Origin: Pseudomonadota bacterium
GTDB taxonomy: Bacteria; Pseudomonadota; Gammaproteobacteria; Burkholderiales; Ferrovaceae
Assembly: GCA_021850135.1 (NCBI GenBank)
Contig: JAJZRV010000011.1
Location: forward strand, 1 to 40,250
Reading direction: 5' to 3'
DNA: 40,250 bases
This document shows, piece after piece, positions 12,018-26,116 of this stretch. Below the pieces are notes generated by a model, which saw only the letters and a program-made list of their open reading frames with translations, did no database searches and was not told where the DNA came from. Both the position numbers and the translations under genes were made by a program. The first letter of the stretch is position 1; every line of letters begins with the position of its first letter.

Positions 12018-15000
12018 TTGCACCTCAAACATATCAAGCTCGCTGGCTTCAAGTCCTTTGCCGAACCCACGCAGATTCCCGTTCCCGGAAAGCTTGTCGG
12101 GGTCGTCGGGCCCAATGGTTGCGGCAAGTCCAATGTCATTGATGCCGTGCGCTGGGTACTGGGCGAATCCCAGGCCCGGCACCTGCGCGGCGAAACCCTG
12201 CAGGACGTGATTTTTGGCGGGACAGCCGACCGCAAGCCGCAAGGCCGCGCAAGCGTCGAACTGGTGTTCGACAACGCGGACGGGCGGGCACCCGGCCAGT
12301 GGTCCCAATATGCCGAAATCGCCGTGCGCCGCGTGCTGGCGCGTGACGGTGTCTCCAACTACTACATCAACAACGTGCATGTGCGTCGTCGCGATGTGCA
12401 GGACATGTTCATGGGCACGGGGCTGGGGCCCCGCGCCTACGCCATCATCGAACAGGGCATGATCTCCCGCATCGTCGAATCCAAGCCGGAAGAGATCCGC
12501 GTCTTTCTCGAGGAGGCCGCGGGGATTTCCCGCTACAAGGACCGGCGCCGCGAAACCGAATTGCGCCTGGAGGATACCCGGGGGCATCTCACGCGCACCG
12601 AGGACATTCTGCGCGAGTTGTCGCAGCAGATCGAAAAGCTGGAAGGGCAGGCGGAAGTCGCAGGCCAATGGCGCGCCTTGCAGGACGATCTGGCGCGCGC
12701 CCAAAACCTGTTGTTGCTGACGCGCAAGCGGGATGCTGAAGCGGGACGCAACCGGGCGTTGCGGGACATTGAAAAGACCCAGATCGAACTCGATGCGGCC
12801 ATCGCCGGATTGCGTGACATCGAACGTCAGATCGAGGAGCAGCGCAGCGGGCATTACGCTGCCAGCGACGCACTCAATGCGGCACAGGGCGCGTTGTACC
12901 AGGCCAATGCCGAAGTCACCCAGGCAGAGAATCAACTGCAGGCCCTGCGTGTTGAGCGACGACGGCTGGAAGGCGAAATGACGCGCCTGCAACAGGACAT
13001 CAGCGAGGACCGGCAGCGTCTGGCGACAGACCAGGAATCCCTGGCCCATTTACAGGGCGAGCTCGACCGGGCCCTGGAACTGGTGCAGGTGGGCACCGCG
13101 CGGGTGCGCCAGGAACAGGAAGCGCTTCCGGCGGCCGAAACGCTCAGCCAGACGCGCCGACAGGCCCTGGATCAGGCGCGTCGCAACGAAACGCAAATCC
13201 AGGCCCGGATCAGCAGCGCGCGTTCCGAGCGTACGGCCTCCGAGCGGCTGCTCGAACAGTTGCGCGAGCGTCGTGCCCGCCTGGCGGCGGAGGAGGCACA
13301 ATGGGTCGTTCCCGATGGGGCGCGCCTGGAGCTGATTGCACGACAGCTGCGCGAGCGGGAAGTGCGCGGCGCCATCCTTCACGCATCGCGAGAGGCCATG
13401 GCAGTGCGCGTTGCACGCTGTGAAGCAGCGTTCACCGAAGCGCGCAATCAGGCCGAGGCGTTGCGGCGCGAACGCGCGCGGATCGAGGCTGAGCTGAAGG
13501 CGCTGGAGTCCATGCAGTCGCGTCTTGGCGTCCAGGAGCGCTCGCAGGGGCTCATCAAAAAGCACGGCCTGTCAGGGTTGCCGGTGTTCTGGCACGGCAT
13601 CCAGGTGGCGTCCGGATGGGAGCTGGCCATCGAAGCGACGCTCGGCGCACGCCTGAATGCATACCGCAGCGAGGACTACAGCAAGGTAAGTCGCTGGGCG
13701 CCTGACGAGATTCCGGCGGGGGTCGCGCTTTTCCAGCCCGGGTCCGCGCCTGCCGCTGCAGCGGCGCCCGATCTGTCGGGCCTGGCTTCGCGGCCGCAGC
13801 CCCTGCGCGACCTCGTCACTGTCCGGGCCGCGGCCTGCGAAGCCGCACTGGATGCCTGGTTGCAAGGGGTGTACGTGGTGGAGGATTTTGGCACGGCACT
13901 GGAAGAAGCCCACCGCCTGCCGGCGGGTGTCGTTCTGGTTTCCCGCGATGGGCACCTGATCGAACGGCACTCTGTGCTGTTCTTCGCGCCCCAGGGCGAG
14001 TTTCACGGGGCCCTGTCGCGCGCCAGGGAAATCGAAGGCCACCAACAGACACTCGACGAACTCAGCCACGAAGGGGCCGTACTGGAGTCGCGGCGCGAAG
14101 CCGCCGAGTCCTTCCTGGCGGCGAGCCGCGCCGCACAGGCTGCAGCGGAGAATGAGGCGCGCGCAGCCGACTCGGCCTGCCATGCGCTGGAAGTGGAACG
14201 CACACGCCTGCAGGGACAGCTGGAACGGCACCAGCAGCGCGCCCGACAGGTGGCCGGGGAGCAGATCGAGCTGGAACGCCAGCTTGTGGCCGAGCAGGAG
14301 CGCCTGCAAAGCCATCAGCAGCTGCTGGCGGGCGCCGAGCAGGAGTTTCGCGCCGCGACGGAGGAGCTCGCCCTGCTCGACCAGTCCTGGCGCGAGGCAG
14401 ACCGGGCGCGCGATGCGCGTCGCAGCGCCCTGCAATCCGCCGAGCGCGCCGCCCAGGAGGCCGGATTTCTTGAAAAGTCGGCGCGCGAGCGTATGACCCA
14501 TCTGGAGGCGTCGCAACGTGCAGCACAGGCGCGCCTGTCGCAACGCGAACCCCGCCTGCAAATCCTGGAACAGGAACTGGCCCAGGCACAGGAAGCCCCC
14601 CTGAACGAATCGCTCCAGGGTGCCCTGGGGCGGCGCGCAACCTGCGAACAGCAGTTGAGCGGCGCACGTGTCGCGCTTGATGCGCTGGCAGCAGCGTTGC
14701 GTGAACTGGAAGAGCAGCGTCTGGCCGCGCAACAGCGTCAGGAGCCCCTGCGCACCCGCCTCAACGAGCTGGGCCTCAGGGAGCAGGAAGCGCGGCTCAA
14801 CCTGGAGCGTGCCGAGGAAAGCCTGCTGGCCAACAAGGCCAACGAAGCCGAGCTTGCCGAGATGCTGGAAAAGGGCGTGCGCAGCACCACCCTGCAGACC
14901 GAGATCGCAAGCCTCACCCAGCGTATCGAAGCGCTGGGTGCCGTCAACCTGGCCGCACTGGCCGAGCTTGAAACGGCGCGTCAGCGCAAGACCTGGCTGG

Positions 15001-15557
15001 ATGCCCAGGTGGCCGACCTGATGGCTGCCGTGGAGACGCTTGAAAGCGCCATGCGCAAGATCGATCGCGAAACCCGCGAACAGCTGAAGGAAACCTTCGA
15101 TCGCGTCAACACGAGCTTCAGTACCCTGTTCCCCGGCTTGTTCGGAGGCGGGCATGCGCGCATCGAACTGACCGGAGAGGAAATCCTGGACGCCGGGGTG
15201 CAGATCATCGCGCAACCTCCCGGTAAAAAGACCACGTCCATCCATCTGCTTTCCGGCGGCGAGAAGGCGTTGACGGCGCTGTCCCTGGTGTTTTCGCTAT
15301 TCCAGCTCAATCCTGCGCCGTTCTGCCTGCTGGACGAAGTGGATGCGCCGCTGGATGATGCCAATACGGAGCGGTTTGTTCGGCTGGTGCAGAAAATGTC
15401 CGAGCAGACCCAGTTTCTTTTCATCACGCACAACAAGATCGCCATGGAAATGGCCCACCAGCTGGTGGGCATCACCATGGCCGAATCCGGCGTATCCCGC
15501 ATGGTTGCGGTGGACATCGAAGAGGCCATGCGTCTGACCGAAACCGCTGCTGCTTGA
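12018..15557 (+). CDS. smc: Chromosome partition protein Smc
   Basis: Starts at TTG 12018: LHLKHIKLAGFKSFAEPTQIPVPGKLVGVVGPNGCGKSNVIDAVRWVLGESQ (Walker A), coiled coils, hinge, then LLSGGEKALTALSLVFSLFQLNPAPFCLLDEVDAPLDDANTERF (signature/Walker B). The listed ORF start at 11427 is an upstream extension across queF. Confidence 0.95.
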   Translation: MHLKHIKLAGFKSFAEPTQIPVPGKLVGVVGPNGCGKSNVIDAVRWVLGESQARHLRGETLQDVIFGGTADRKPQGRASVELVFDNADGRAPGQWSQYAEIAVRRVLARDGVSNYYINNVHVRRRDVQDMFMGTGLGPRAYAIIEQGMISRIVESKPEEIRVFLEEAAGISRYKDRRRETELRLEDTRGHLTRTEDILRELSQQIEKLEGQAEVAGQWRALQDDLARAQNLLLLTRKRDAEAGRNRALRDIEKTQIELDAAIAGLRDIERQIEEQRSGHYAASDALNAAQGALYQANAEVTQAENQLQALRVERRRLEGEMTRLQQDISEDRQRLATDQESLAHLQGELDRALELVQVGTARVRQEQEALPAAETLSQTRRQALDQARRNETQIQARISSARSERTASERLLEQLRERRARLAAEEAQWVVPDGARLELIARQLREREVRGAILHASREAMAVRVARCEAAFTEARNQAEALRRERARIEAELKALESMQSRLGVQERSQGLIKKHGLSGLPVFWHGIQVASGWELAIEATLGARLNAYRSEDYSKVSRWAPDEIPAGVALFQPGSAPAAAAAPDLSGLASRPQPLRDLVTVRAAACEAALDAWLQGVYVVEDFGTALEEAHRLPAGVVLVSRDGHLIERHSVLFFAPQGEFHGALSRAREIEGHQQTLDELSHEGAVLESRREAAESFLAASRAAQAAAENEARAADSACHALEVERTRLQGQLERHQQRARQVAGEQIELERQLVAEQERLQSHQQLLAGAEQEFRAATEELALLDQSWREADRARDARRSALQSAERAAQEAGFLEKSARERMTHLEASQRAAQARLSQREPRLQILEQELAQAQEAPLNESLQGALGRRATCEQQLSGARVALDALAAALRELEEQRLAAQQRQEPLRTRLNELGLREQEARLNLERAEESLLANKANEAELAEMLEKGVRSTTLQTEIASLTQRIEALGAVNLAALAELETARQRKTWLDAQVADLMAAVETLESAMRKIDRETREQLKETFDRVNTSFSTLFPGLFGGGHARIELTGEEILDAGVQIIAQPPGKKTTSIHLLSGGEKALTALSLVFSLFQLNPAPFCLLDEVDAPLDDANTERFVRLVQKMSEQTQFLFITHNKIAMEMAHQLVGITMAESGVSRMVAVDIEEAMRLTETAAA

Positions 15558-15594
15558 ACCGGCCAGGACGCAGGGATGCCAAAGAGAGGGGTTG

Positions 15595-19535
<3,941 letters not shown>

Positions 19536-19546
<11 letters not shown>

Positions 19547-20075
19547 GGAAGTCCTGCGCATGGGCCATCCCCTGCTGCTGCAGGAGGCTCAGCCCGTCAC
19601 GCGTTTCGATACGCCCGAGTTGCACGCGCTCCTCGCGGACATGCGCGACACCATGGCGCATCTGGATGGTGCGGGCCTGGCTGCGCCGCAGATCGGCGTG
19701 AGCCTGCAGGTGGTCATTTTTGGCGTGGCGCATAACCCCCGGTACCCCGATGCGGAGCAGGTGCCCCAGACAGTCCTGATCAATCCGGAACTGACGCCGC
19801 TGGACGATGAACAGGAAGACGGATGGGAGGGGTGTCTGTCGGTGCCGGGGTTTCGCGGGGTCGTGCCTCGCTACACCCGCCTGCGCTACCGGGGATTCGA
19901 CGAAAAGGGGCAACCCATCGATCGCAGCGTGACGGGGTTTCATGCCCGCGTCGTCCAGCATGAGTGCGACCACCTGATGGGTATCCTCTACCCGATGCGG
20001 ATCGAGGATTTCAGCCGGTTCGGGTTTACCGACGTGCTGTTTCCGGGGTTGGTCGGCGTACCCGAAAGCGAATAA
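19536..20075 (+). CDS. def: Peptide deformylase
   Basis: In-frame ATG in ORF 19365..20075: [21 protein letters not shown]...[17 protein letters not shown]...[11 protein letters not shown]...[16 protein letters not shown]. Confidence 0.95.
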
Positions 20076-20096
20076 CGCCGACGCGTCTGCGCGGCG

Positions 20097-22658
20097 CTAC
20101 TCCGCGAGCTCGGCCAGCAACTCCTGGCGCAGTTGTTCCTTGCCGGCTGCGGATTCCACGGCTGCTCCCGAAATCATGAAGGTGTCCTCGGCACGTTCGC
20201 CCAGCGTGTTGATGCGGGCATCGTGGAGGTTGATACCATGCTGGACCAGCACGCGCGAGATGCGATACAGCAGGCCGGGGCGATCGCCGGCCACAATGGT
20301 CATGGGGCGGATGGCATCGCGTTCCGGTTCGCCCAGATGCACCATGACCGGAATCGGGAAGTGGCGCAGGTGGCGTGACAGGCGGCCTTTCTGGGGTGCT
20401 GCGAGGGCGGCCTGGGTTTTGAGGAGATGCTGCAAATCGGTCTCGATGCGCTTCAGGGTGTTCCGGTAATGTTCCGACTCCGCACTGCGTGGCATGACCT
20501 GGAACGTATCCAGTGCATGTCCGTCCAGGGTGGTGTGAATGCGGGCTTCCATGATGCTGTAGCCAATGCTGTCAAAATATCCGCAGATGCGTGCAAACAG
20601 GGCTTCCTGGTCGGGTGAGTAGATCAGGATCTGCAGACCTTCCCCCACCAGCGACAGACGCGCGCGGACCACGGGTTCGGCCGAGCCCACCCGGCTGTGC
20701 AGGCTGCGGGCGTGCCAGGCAATGTCCTGCGAATCGTGGCGCTGGAAATAGGTGGGGTCGAGGGTTTTCCACAGGTGGATGTCGGCGGCGTTGGTAAAGC
20801 CGTACTGGCGCAGGATGCGCAGCGCGTCCTGGCGCTTTTCGGCAATCACCGTATCCACGTCTGCCCCCGAGCCTGCCAGATAGCGTTGCGTGGCACGGTA
20901 CAGATCTTCCAGCAGCTTGCCCTTCCAGGCGTTCCAGACCTTGGGGCTGGTGCCGCGTACGTCGGCCACGGTGAGGAGATAGAGCGCCGTCAGGTGACGC
21001 TGGTCTCCCACCCGTTCGGCAAAGCGACGGATGACCTCAGGGTCGGACAGATCCTGTTTTTGTGCCGCGGACGACATCTGCAGATGCTGTTCCACGAGCC
21101 AGGCGACGAAAGCGCTGTCGGCGCGGGAGAGGCCGTGGCGCCGGCAAAAATAGCGCGCATCCGAGCGTCCCAGCACGGAATGGTCGCCGCCGCGCCCCTT
21201 GGCGATGTCATGAAACAGCGCGGCCAGGTAGAGCAGGTCCACCCGGTCGAACTGGCGCATCAGCATGGAACAGAAGGGAAATTCGTGATCGTACTGGGGG
21301 ATGGCAAAACGCCGGATGTTGCGCAGGACCCGCAGGATGTGTTCGTCCACCGTATAGACGTGAAACAGGTCGTGCTGCATTTGTCCCACGATGCGGCCAA
21401 ACACCGGGATGTAGCGGCCCAGGATGTCATAGTAGTTCATGCGCCGTAGGACATCCGCGGTGCGCAGGGGCTGGCGCAGGATCTCCATGAAACGCTGCTG
21501 GTTGTCCGGGTTGGCGCGAAAGGCGGCATTGATGTGGTTCTTGCCGCGCCATACGGCGCGCAGGGCGGACGGCGTGAATCCGCGCAGGTGCGGATGGCGC
21601 TGCAGCATCAGAAAACCTTCCAGGATCTGGTCGGGCTCGTGATCGAACAGGTCTTCCGGCGTCGTGCCCAGCAGGTCGCCGTGGCGGACGAAAGGCCCTT
21701 CCAGGGGTTCGATATCCTGCGGAACTTCGGGATGGACGAGGGTATTGAGCTGTTCGATCAGGATGGTGTTGAGCAGCAGGACGGATTTGGCCGTCTTGTA
21801 GTAGGTCTGCATCATCACTTCGCTGGCGCGCCGGTGCCCATGGTCCTGATACCCCAACTGCTGCGCAAGCGGGGTCTGGTAATCGAACAGCAGCCGGTCT
21901 TCGCGGCGTCCGGCAAGGTAGTGCAGGCGGATGCGCAGGTCCTGCAAAAACCGTTGCTGCTTGCGGGCCTGCTGCACCTCGCGCAGGGTGATCAGCCCTT
22001 CGTGGGCCAGCGTGGCCCAGTTGGCATCGAGTCCGGTGCCCCAGGCCAGCCACATTACGGAATGCAGGTCGCGCAATCCGCCCGGACTTTCCTTGATGTT
22101 GGGTTCCAGGTTGAAGGCGGTGTCATTGTGCTTGAGGTGGCGCGCGCGTTGCTCACCGATTTTTCCGGCAACGAAAGCGGGCAGATCCAGGGCCTGACGC
22201 AGGGCGATGCGCAGGCGCGCGATGGCGCCAGGGTTGCCGGCCAGGTAGCGCACGTCGGACAGGGTGGTCGCGATGGTGAGGTCCTGCAAGGCCACGAGCA
22301 GGCATTCGTCCTGGGTACGGACGCTGTGGCCGACTTCGAGGCCGATGTCCCACAACAGTCCCACCAGTTGCTCGATCTTTTCGGTGGTGTCGGCATCGGG
22401 CGCTTCGGGAAGCAAGAGCAGCAGGTCGATGTCGGAGTACGGATAGAGCTCGCCGCGCCCGTAGCCGCCCACAGCGGCAAGCGCGGCGCGTGAATTGAAG
22501 CCGGTGTTTTCCCACAGGCGCGCCAGCACGCCGTCCACTGTCCGGCTCCAGCCGGACAACAGACGCGCAGGGTGGGGCGATTGCAGGTAGGCTTGTTTTA
22601 ACGCTTCACGCGTTTCGCCCAGCTCCTGCCTGAGGGGCTTGGCGTCCGGCGGGCTCAC
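20097..22658 (-). CDS. glnD: Bifunctional [protein-PII] uridylyltransferase/uridylyl-removing enzyme
   Basis: AAVGGYGRGELYPYSDIDLLLLLP nucleotidyltransferase motif, NLEPNIKESPGGLRDLHSVMW, HD domain AALFHDIAKGRGGDHS, C-terminal ACT domains. Confidence 0.97.
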   Translation of the reverse strand: MSPPDAKPLRQELGETREALKQAYLQSPHPARLLSGWSRTVDGVLARLWENTGFNSRAALAAVGGYGRGELYPYSDIDLLLLLPEAPDADTTEKIEQLVGLLWDIGLEVGHSVRTQDECLLVALQDLTIATTLSDVRYLAGNPGAIARLRIALRQALDLPAFVAGKIGEQRARHLKHNDTAFNLEPNIKESPGGLRDLHSVMWLAWGTGLDANWATLAHEGLITLREVQQARKQQRFLQDLRIRLHYLAGRREDRLLFDYQTPLAQQLGYQDHGHRRASEVMMQTYYKTAKSVLLLNTILIEQLNTLVHPEVPQDIEPLEGPFVRHGDLLGTTPEDLFDHEPDQILEGFLMLQRHPHLRGFTPSALRAVWRGKNHINAAFRANPDNQQRFMEILRQPLRTADVLRRMNYYDILGRYIPVFGRIVGQMQHDLFHVYTVDEHILRVLRNIRRFAIPQYDHEFPFCSMLMRQFDRVDLLYLAALFHDIAKGRGGDHSVLGRSDARYFCRRHGLSRADSAFVAWLVEQHLQMSSAAQKQDLSDPEVIRRFAERVGDQRHLTALYLLTVADVRGTSPKVWNAWKGKLLEDLYRATQRYLAGSGADVDTVIAEKRQDALRILRQYGFTNAADIHLWKTLDPTYFQRHDSQDIAWHARSLHSRVGSAEPVVRARLSLVGEGLQILIYSPDQEALFARICGYFDSIGYSIMEARIHTTLDGHALDTFQVMPRSAESEHYRNTLKRIETDLQHLLKTQAALAAPQKGRLSRHLRHFPIPVMVHLGEPERDAIRPMTIVAGDRPGLLYRISRVLVQHGINLHDARINTLGERAEDTFMISGAAVESAAGKEQLRQELLAELAE

Positions 22659-23443
22659 GGTGGCGGCGGGGCGCCGTCGGACAGGGTCAGCACCTCAAAA
22701 CCGTCGTCTGTGACCAGGACGGTGTGCTCCCACTGGGCGGACAGGCTATGGTCTGCAGTGACGATGGTCCAGCCATCGGCCATTTGCCGGATGTCGCGCT
22801 TTCCGGCGTTGATCATGGGCTCGATGGTAAAGATCATGCCCGGACGCATCCTGGCGCCGGTGCCCTTGCGGCCGTAATGCAGGATCTGGGGGTCTTCATG
22901 GAACTTGCGGCCGATGCCGTGCCCGCAAAATTCCCGCACCACGCTGTAGCCGGCGTTTTCTGCAAAGGTCTGGATGGCATGCCCGATATCCCCCAGGTGA
23001 TGGTCGGGGTGCACGGTGCGAATGCCCAGCCACATGGCCTCATAAGTGATGGCGCAGAGCCGCTGGGCCTGCTTGCTGGGTTCGCCCACGCAGAACATGC
23101 GGCTGGTGTCCCCATGAAAGCCATCCTTGATGACCGTGATGTCAATGTTGACGATGTCGCCGTTCTTCAGCACTTTCGAACCGGGAATACCATGGCAGAC
23201 CTGGTGGTTGACCGAGGTGCAAATCGAGCTGGGATAGGGCGTGTGGCCGGGTGGACAGTAGTGCAGCGGGGCCGGGATGGTGTGCTGCACGTTCACCATG
23301 TAGTCGTGGCACAGGGTATTGAGCTCGCCGGTGGTAACCCCCACCTTGACGTAGGGGGTAATGAAGTCCAGAACTTCGGCGGCGAGGCGGCAGGCCACGC
23401 GCATATGCTGGATTTCATCCGGTGTTTTGAGGGTAATGGACAT
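22655..23443 (-). CDS. map: Type I methionine aminopeptidase
   Basis: MSITLKTPDEIQHMRVACRLAAEVLDFITPYVKVGVTTGELN...TSVNHQVCHGIPG...NIDITVIKDGFHGDTSRMF...CGHGIGRKFHEDPQILHYG; ATGA overlap with glnD. Confidence 0.96.
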   Translation of the reverse strand: MSITLKTPDEIQHMRVACRLAAEVLDFITPYVKVGVTTGELNTLCHDYMVNVQHTIPAPLHYCPPGHTPYPSSICTSVNHQVCHGIPGSKVLKNGDIVNIDITVIKDGFHGDTSRMFCVGEPSKQAQRLCAITYEAMWLGIRTVHPDHHLGDIGHAIQTFAENAGYSVVREFCGHGIGRKFHEDPQILHYGRKGTGARMRPGMIFTIEPMINAGKRDIRQMADGWTIVTADHSLSAQWEHTVLVTDDGFEVLTLSDGAPPPP

Positions 23444-23516
23444 GGATGGGTGGTGTGGGCTTGCGGCACAAGGTGGTTGAACTTTCCCGGAATTATAGCA
23501 CCCCGCCCAGGCGCCC

Positions 23517-23546
23517 TTGTACGTAACTGTCCAAAAATGCTAGAAT
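23517..23546 (+). promoter_or_regulatory. Putative sigma70-type promoter of rpsB
   Basis: TTGTAC (23517-23522), 18-nt spacer, TAGAAT (23541-23546), in the map/rpsB divergent intergenic region. Confidence 0.6.
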
Positions 23547-23556
23547 ACGCGGCTTT

Positions 23557-23667
23557 ATCGGGCCGGCATCATCGGCCCCGATTTGGTGCGGTGGCAACAC
23601 CGCAAATACGCACACCGGTCTGGAAAAACCAGGGTGCCCGCCTTGAGGCGGGTGTTATCGACCGGTG
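23557..23667 (+). promoter_or_regulatory. Structured 5' leader of rpsB (candidate ribosomal protein S2 autoregulatory leader)
   Basis: Hairpin ATCGGGCCG/CGGCCCCGAT (23557-23582, one bulge); TGCGGTG-GCAA-CACCGCA (23587-23604); CACCGGTC/GACCGGTG (23613-23620 with 23660-23667) enclosing CTGG-AAAAA-CCAG and CCCGCC-TTGA-GGCGGG. Upstream of the AAGGAG SD at ~23684. Confidence 0.6.
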
Positions 23668-23695
23668 GAGGCTCAACCCTTAAAAGGAGTCAACC

Positions 23696-24439
23696 ATGTC
23701 CGTGACCATGCGGCAAATGCTTGAAGCCGGAGTTCACTTCGGCCACCAGACCCGTTACTGGAACCCCAAGATGGCCCCCTTCATTTTCGGCCATCGCAAC
23801 AAGATTCACATCATCAACCTGGAAAAGACCCTCCCGATGTATCAGGAGGCGATGAAGTTTGTGCGCCAGCTTTCGGCTAACAAGGGCAACGTGCTGTTTG
23901 TGGGCACCAAGCGTCAGGCCCGCGAAATCGTGCGCGAAGAAGCGCAGCGCGCCGGTGCGCCCTTTGTGGATCACCGCTGGCTGGGGGGCATGCTGACCAA
24001 CTTCAAGACGGTCAAGCAGTCCATCAAGCGCCTCAACGACCTCGCCACCATGACCGCCGACGGCTCCATGGAAAAGCTCTCCAAGAAGGAAGCCCTCGAC
24101 TACCAGCGCGAACTCGAAAAGCTCGAACGCAGTTTGGGGGGCATCAAGGACATGAACGGCATTCCCGATGCCATGTTTGTCATTGACGTCGGCTACCAGA
24201 AAAACGCCATCGTCGAAGCGCGCAAGCTGGGCATTCCCATCATCGGGGTGGTGGACACCAACAACTCCATCGAAGGCATTGATTACGTCATTCCTGGCAA
24301 CGACGACTCGACGCGCGCCATCCGGCTGTACGCCCGCGGCGTGGCAGACGCCATCCTGGAAGGTCGCGCTCAGTCCCTCTCGGAGATCGCTGCGACGGAA
24401 GAGTTTGTCGAAGTGGAAGAAGACAAGGCTGCTGAATAA
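23696..24439 (+). CDS. rpsB: 30S ribosomal protein S2
   Basis: [49 protein letters not shown]. Confidence 0.99.
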   Translation: MSVTMRQMLEAGVHFGHQTRYWNPKMAPFIFGHRNKIHIINLEKTLPMYQEAMKFVRQLSANKGNVLFVGTKRQAREIVREEAQRAGAPFVDHRWLGGMLTNFKTVKQSIKRLNDLATMTADGSMEKLSKKEALDYQRELEKLERSLGGIKDMNGIPDAMFVIDVGYQKNAIVEARKLGIPIIGVVDTNNSIEGIDYVIPGNDDSTRAIRLYARGVADAILEGRAQSLSEIAATEEFVEVEEDKAAE

Positions 24440-24485
24440 CTTTTGAATCCTGCAGCCTTGCTGCAGTGCATAGTGGAGTACTGAA

Positions 24486-25376
24486 ATGGCGGAAATTACC
24501 GCAGCAATGGTCAAGGAACTGCGCGAGCTTACCGGGCTTGGCATGATGGAATGCAAAAAGGCGCTGACGGAAGCCCAGGGCGATCTGAAAGCTGCCGAAG
24601 ATCTCCTGCGCATTCGCAGTGGCGCCAAAGCCAGCAAGGCTGCCGGACGTATTGCGGCTGAAGGCGTTGTCGCGACATATGTTTCGGCCGATGGCAAGGT
24701 GGGTGCGCTGGTGGAAGTCAACTGCGAAACCGACTTCGTTGCCAAGAACGAGGACTTCGTCGCTTTTGCGCGCCAGGTTGCAGAGCAGGTGGCCCGTCAG
24801 TCACCGGGCGACGTGGACGCCCTGGTCAACGGTGCCCTGCCGGAAGGCGGTACGCTGGAGGCCGTGCGCAAGGCGCTGGTCATGAAGCTGGGCGAGAACA
24901 TGACGGTGCGCCGTTTTGTCCGTTTCGATGCGGCTGGACGCCTTGCCCAGTACCTGCACGGTGCCCGCATTGGCGTGATGGTGGATCTCGTGGGTGGCGA
25001 CGATGCGCTGGGGCGCGACATCGCCATGCATATTGCTGCCAGCAAGCCCATTTGCGTGTCGAAGGAAAACGTTCCTGCCGAGCTGTTGGCCAAGGAACGG
25101 GAAATCTACACGGCCCAGGCCGCCGAGTCCGGCAAGCCTGCGGACATCATCGCGCGCATGGTGGACGGACGCATGGTCAAGTATCTGGCTGAAGTCACCC
25201 TGCTGGGGCAGCCCTTCGTCAAGGATCCCGACCAGACGGTCGAAAAGCTTCTGGCCGCCCGCGGCGCCCGGGTGAACGGCTTTAGCATGTTCATCGTTGG
25301 CGAAGGGATCGAGAAGAAGAGCGAGGACTTTGCGGCGGAAGTGGCTGCCGCTGCAGGTGCGGCGGCAGGGGCCTGA
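24486..25376 (+). CDS. tsf: Elongation factor Ts
   Basis: [60 protein letters not shown]. Confidence 0.98.
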   Translation: MAEITAAMVKELRELTGLGMMECKKALTEAQGDLKAAEDLLRIRSGAKASKAAGRIAAEGVVATYVSADGKVGALVEVNCETDFVAKNEDFVAFARQVAEQVARQSPGDVDALVNGALPEGGTLEAVRKALVMKLGENMTVRRFVRFDAAGRLAQYLHGARIGVMVDLVGGDDALGRDIAMHIAASKPICVSKENVPAELLAKEREIYTAQAAESGKPADIIARMVDGRMVKYLAEVTLLGQPFVKDPDQTVEKLLAARGARVNGFSMFIVGEGIEKKSEDFAAEVAAAAGAAAGA

Positions 25377-25385
25377 GGCTTCGTC

Positions 25386-26099
25386 ATGAAACCTGCCTAT
25401 CAGCGTGTTCTCCTCAAGTTGTCGGGCGAAGCCCTGATGGGCGACGACGCCTACGGCATCAATCGCACCACCATCGACCGCATCGTGGCCGAGGTGGCTG
25501 CGGTGATCCAGATTGGCGTGCAGGTGGGCGTGGTGATCGGCGGCGGCAACATTTTCCGCGGGGTGGCGCTCGGTGCTGAAGGCATTGATCGGGCTACCGC
25601 GGATTACATGGGCATGCTGGCGACTGTCATGAACGCGCTGGCGTTGCAGGATGCCATGCGACGGGTGGGGGTGGTCAGCCGCGTCCAGTCGGCGCTCAAC
25701 CTGGAACAGGTGGCCGAGCCCTACATCCGGGGCAAGGCACTGCGGTATCTGGAAGAAGGCAAAGTGGTCATCTTTGCTGCCGGGACAGGCAACCCGTTCT
25801 TTACCACCGACACTGCAGCCGCCTTGCGCGGCGTCGAAATGAGTGCAGAGGTGGTGCTGAAGGGCACGAAAGTGGATGGCATCTATACGGCGGACCCGCT
25901 CAAGGATCCCCAGGCCCGGCGCTATGAACGGCTCACTTTCGAAGAGGCCATCATCAACAATCTCAAGGTCATGGACGCGACCGCGCTGACGCTGTGCCGC
26001 GACCAGAACCTTCCTATCTGCGTGTTCAGCATCTTCAAGCCCGGCGCCCTGAAGCGCGTGGTGATGGGCGAAGCTGAAGGCACGTTTGTCACGAATTAA
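25386..26099 (+). CDS. pyrH: UMP kinase
   Basis: [33 protein letters not shown]...[12 protein letters not shown]...[20 protein letters not shown]. Confidence 0.98.
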   Translation: MKPAYQRVLLKLSGEALMGDDAYGINRTTIDRIVAEVAAVIQIGVQVGVVIGGGNIFRGVALGAEGIDRATADYMGMLATVMNALALQDAMRRVGVVSRVQSALNLEQVAEPYIRGKALRYLEEGKVVIFAAGTGNPFFTTDTAAALRGVEMSAEVVLKGTKVDGIYTADPLKDPQARRYERLTFEEAIINNLKVMDATALTLCRDQNLPICVFSIFKPGALKRVVMGEAEGTFVTN

Positions 26100-26116
26100 G
26101 CTGCCTGGAGAATGCC

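Noticed and set aside
13572-15245. 557-aa minus-strand ORF antisense to smc
   Set aside because: Lies entirely within the well-supported smc gene; low-complexity G/L/Q-rich translation with no recognisable domain. Expected from codon bias of a GC-rich genome.
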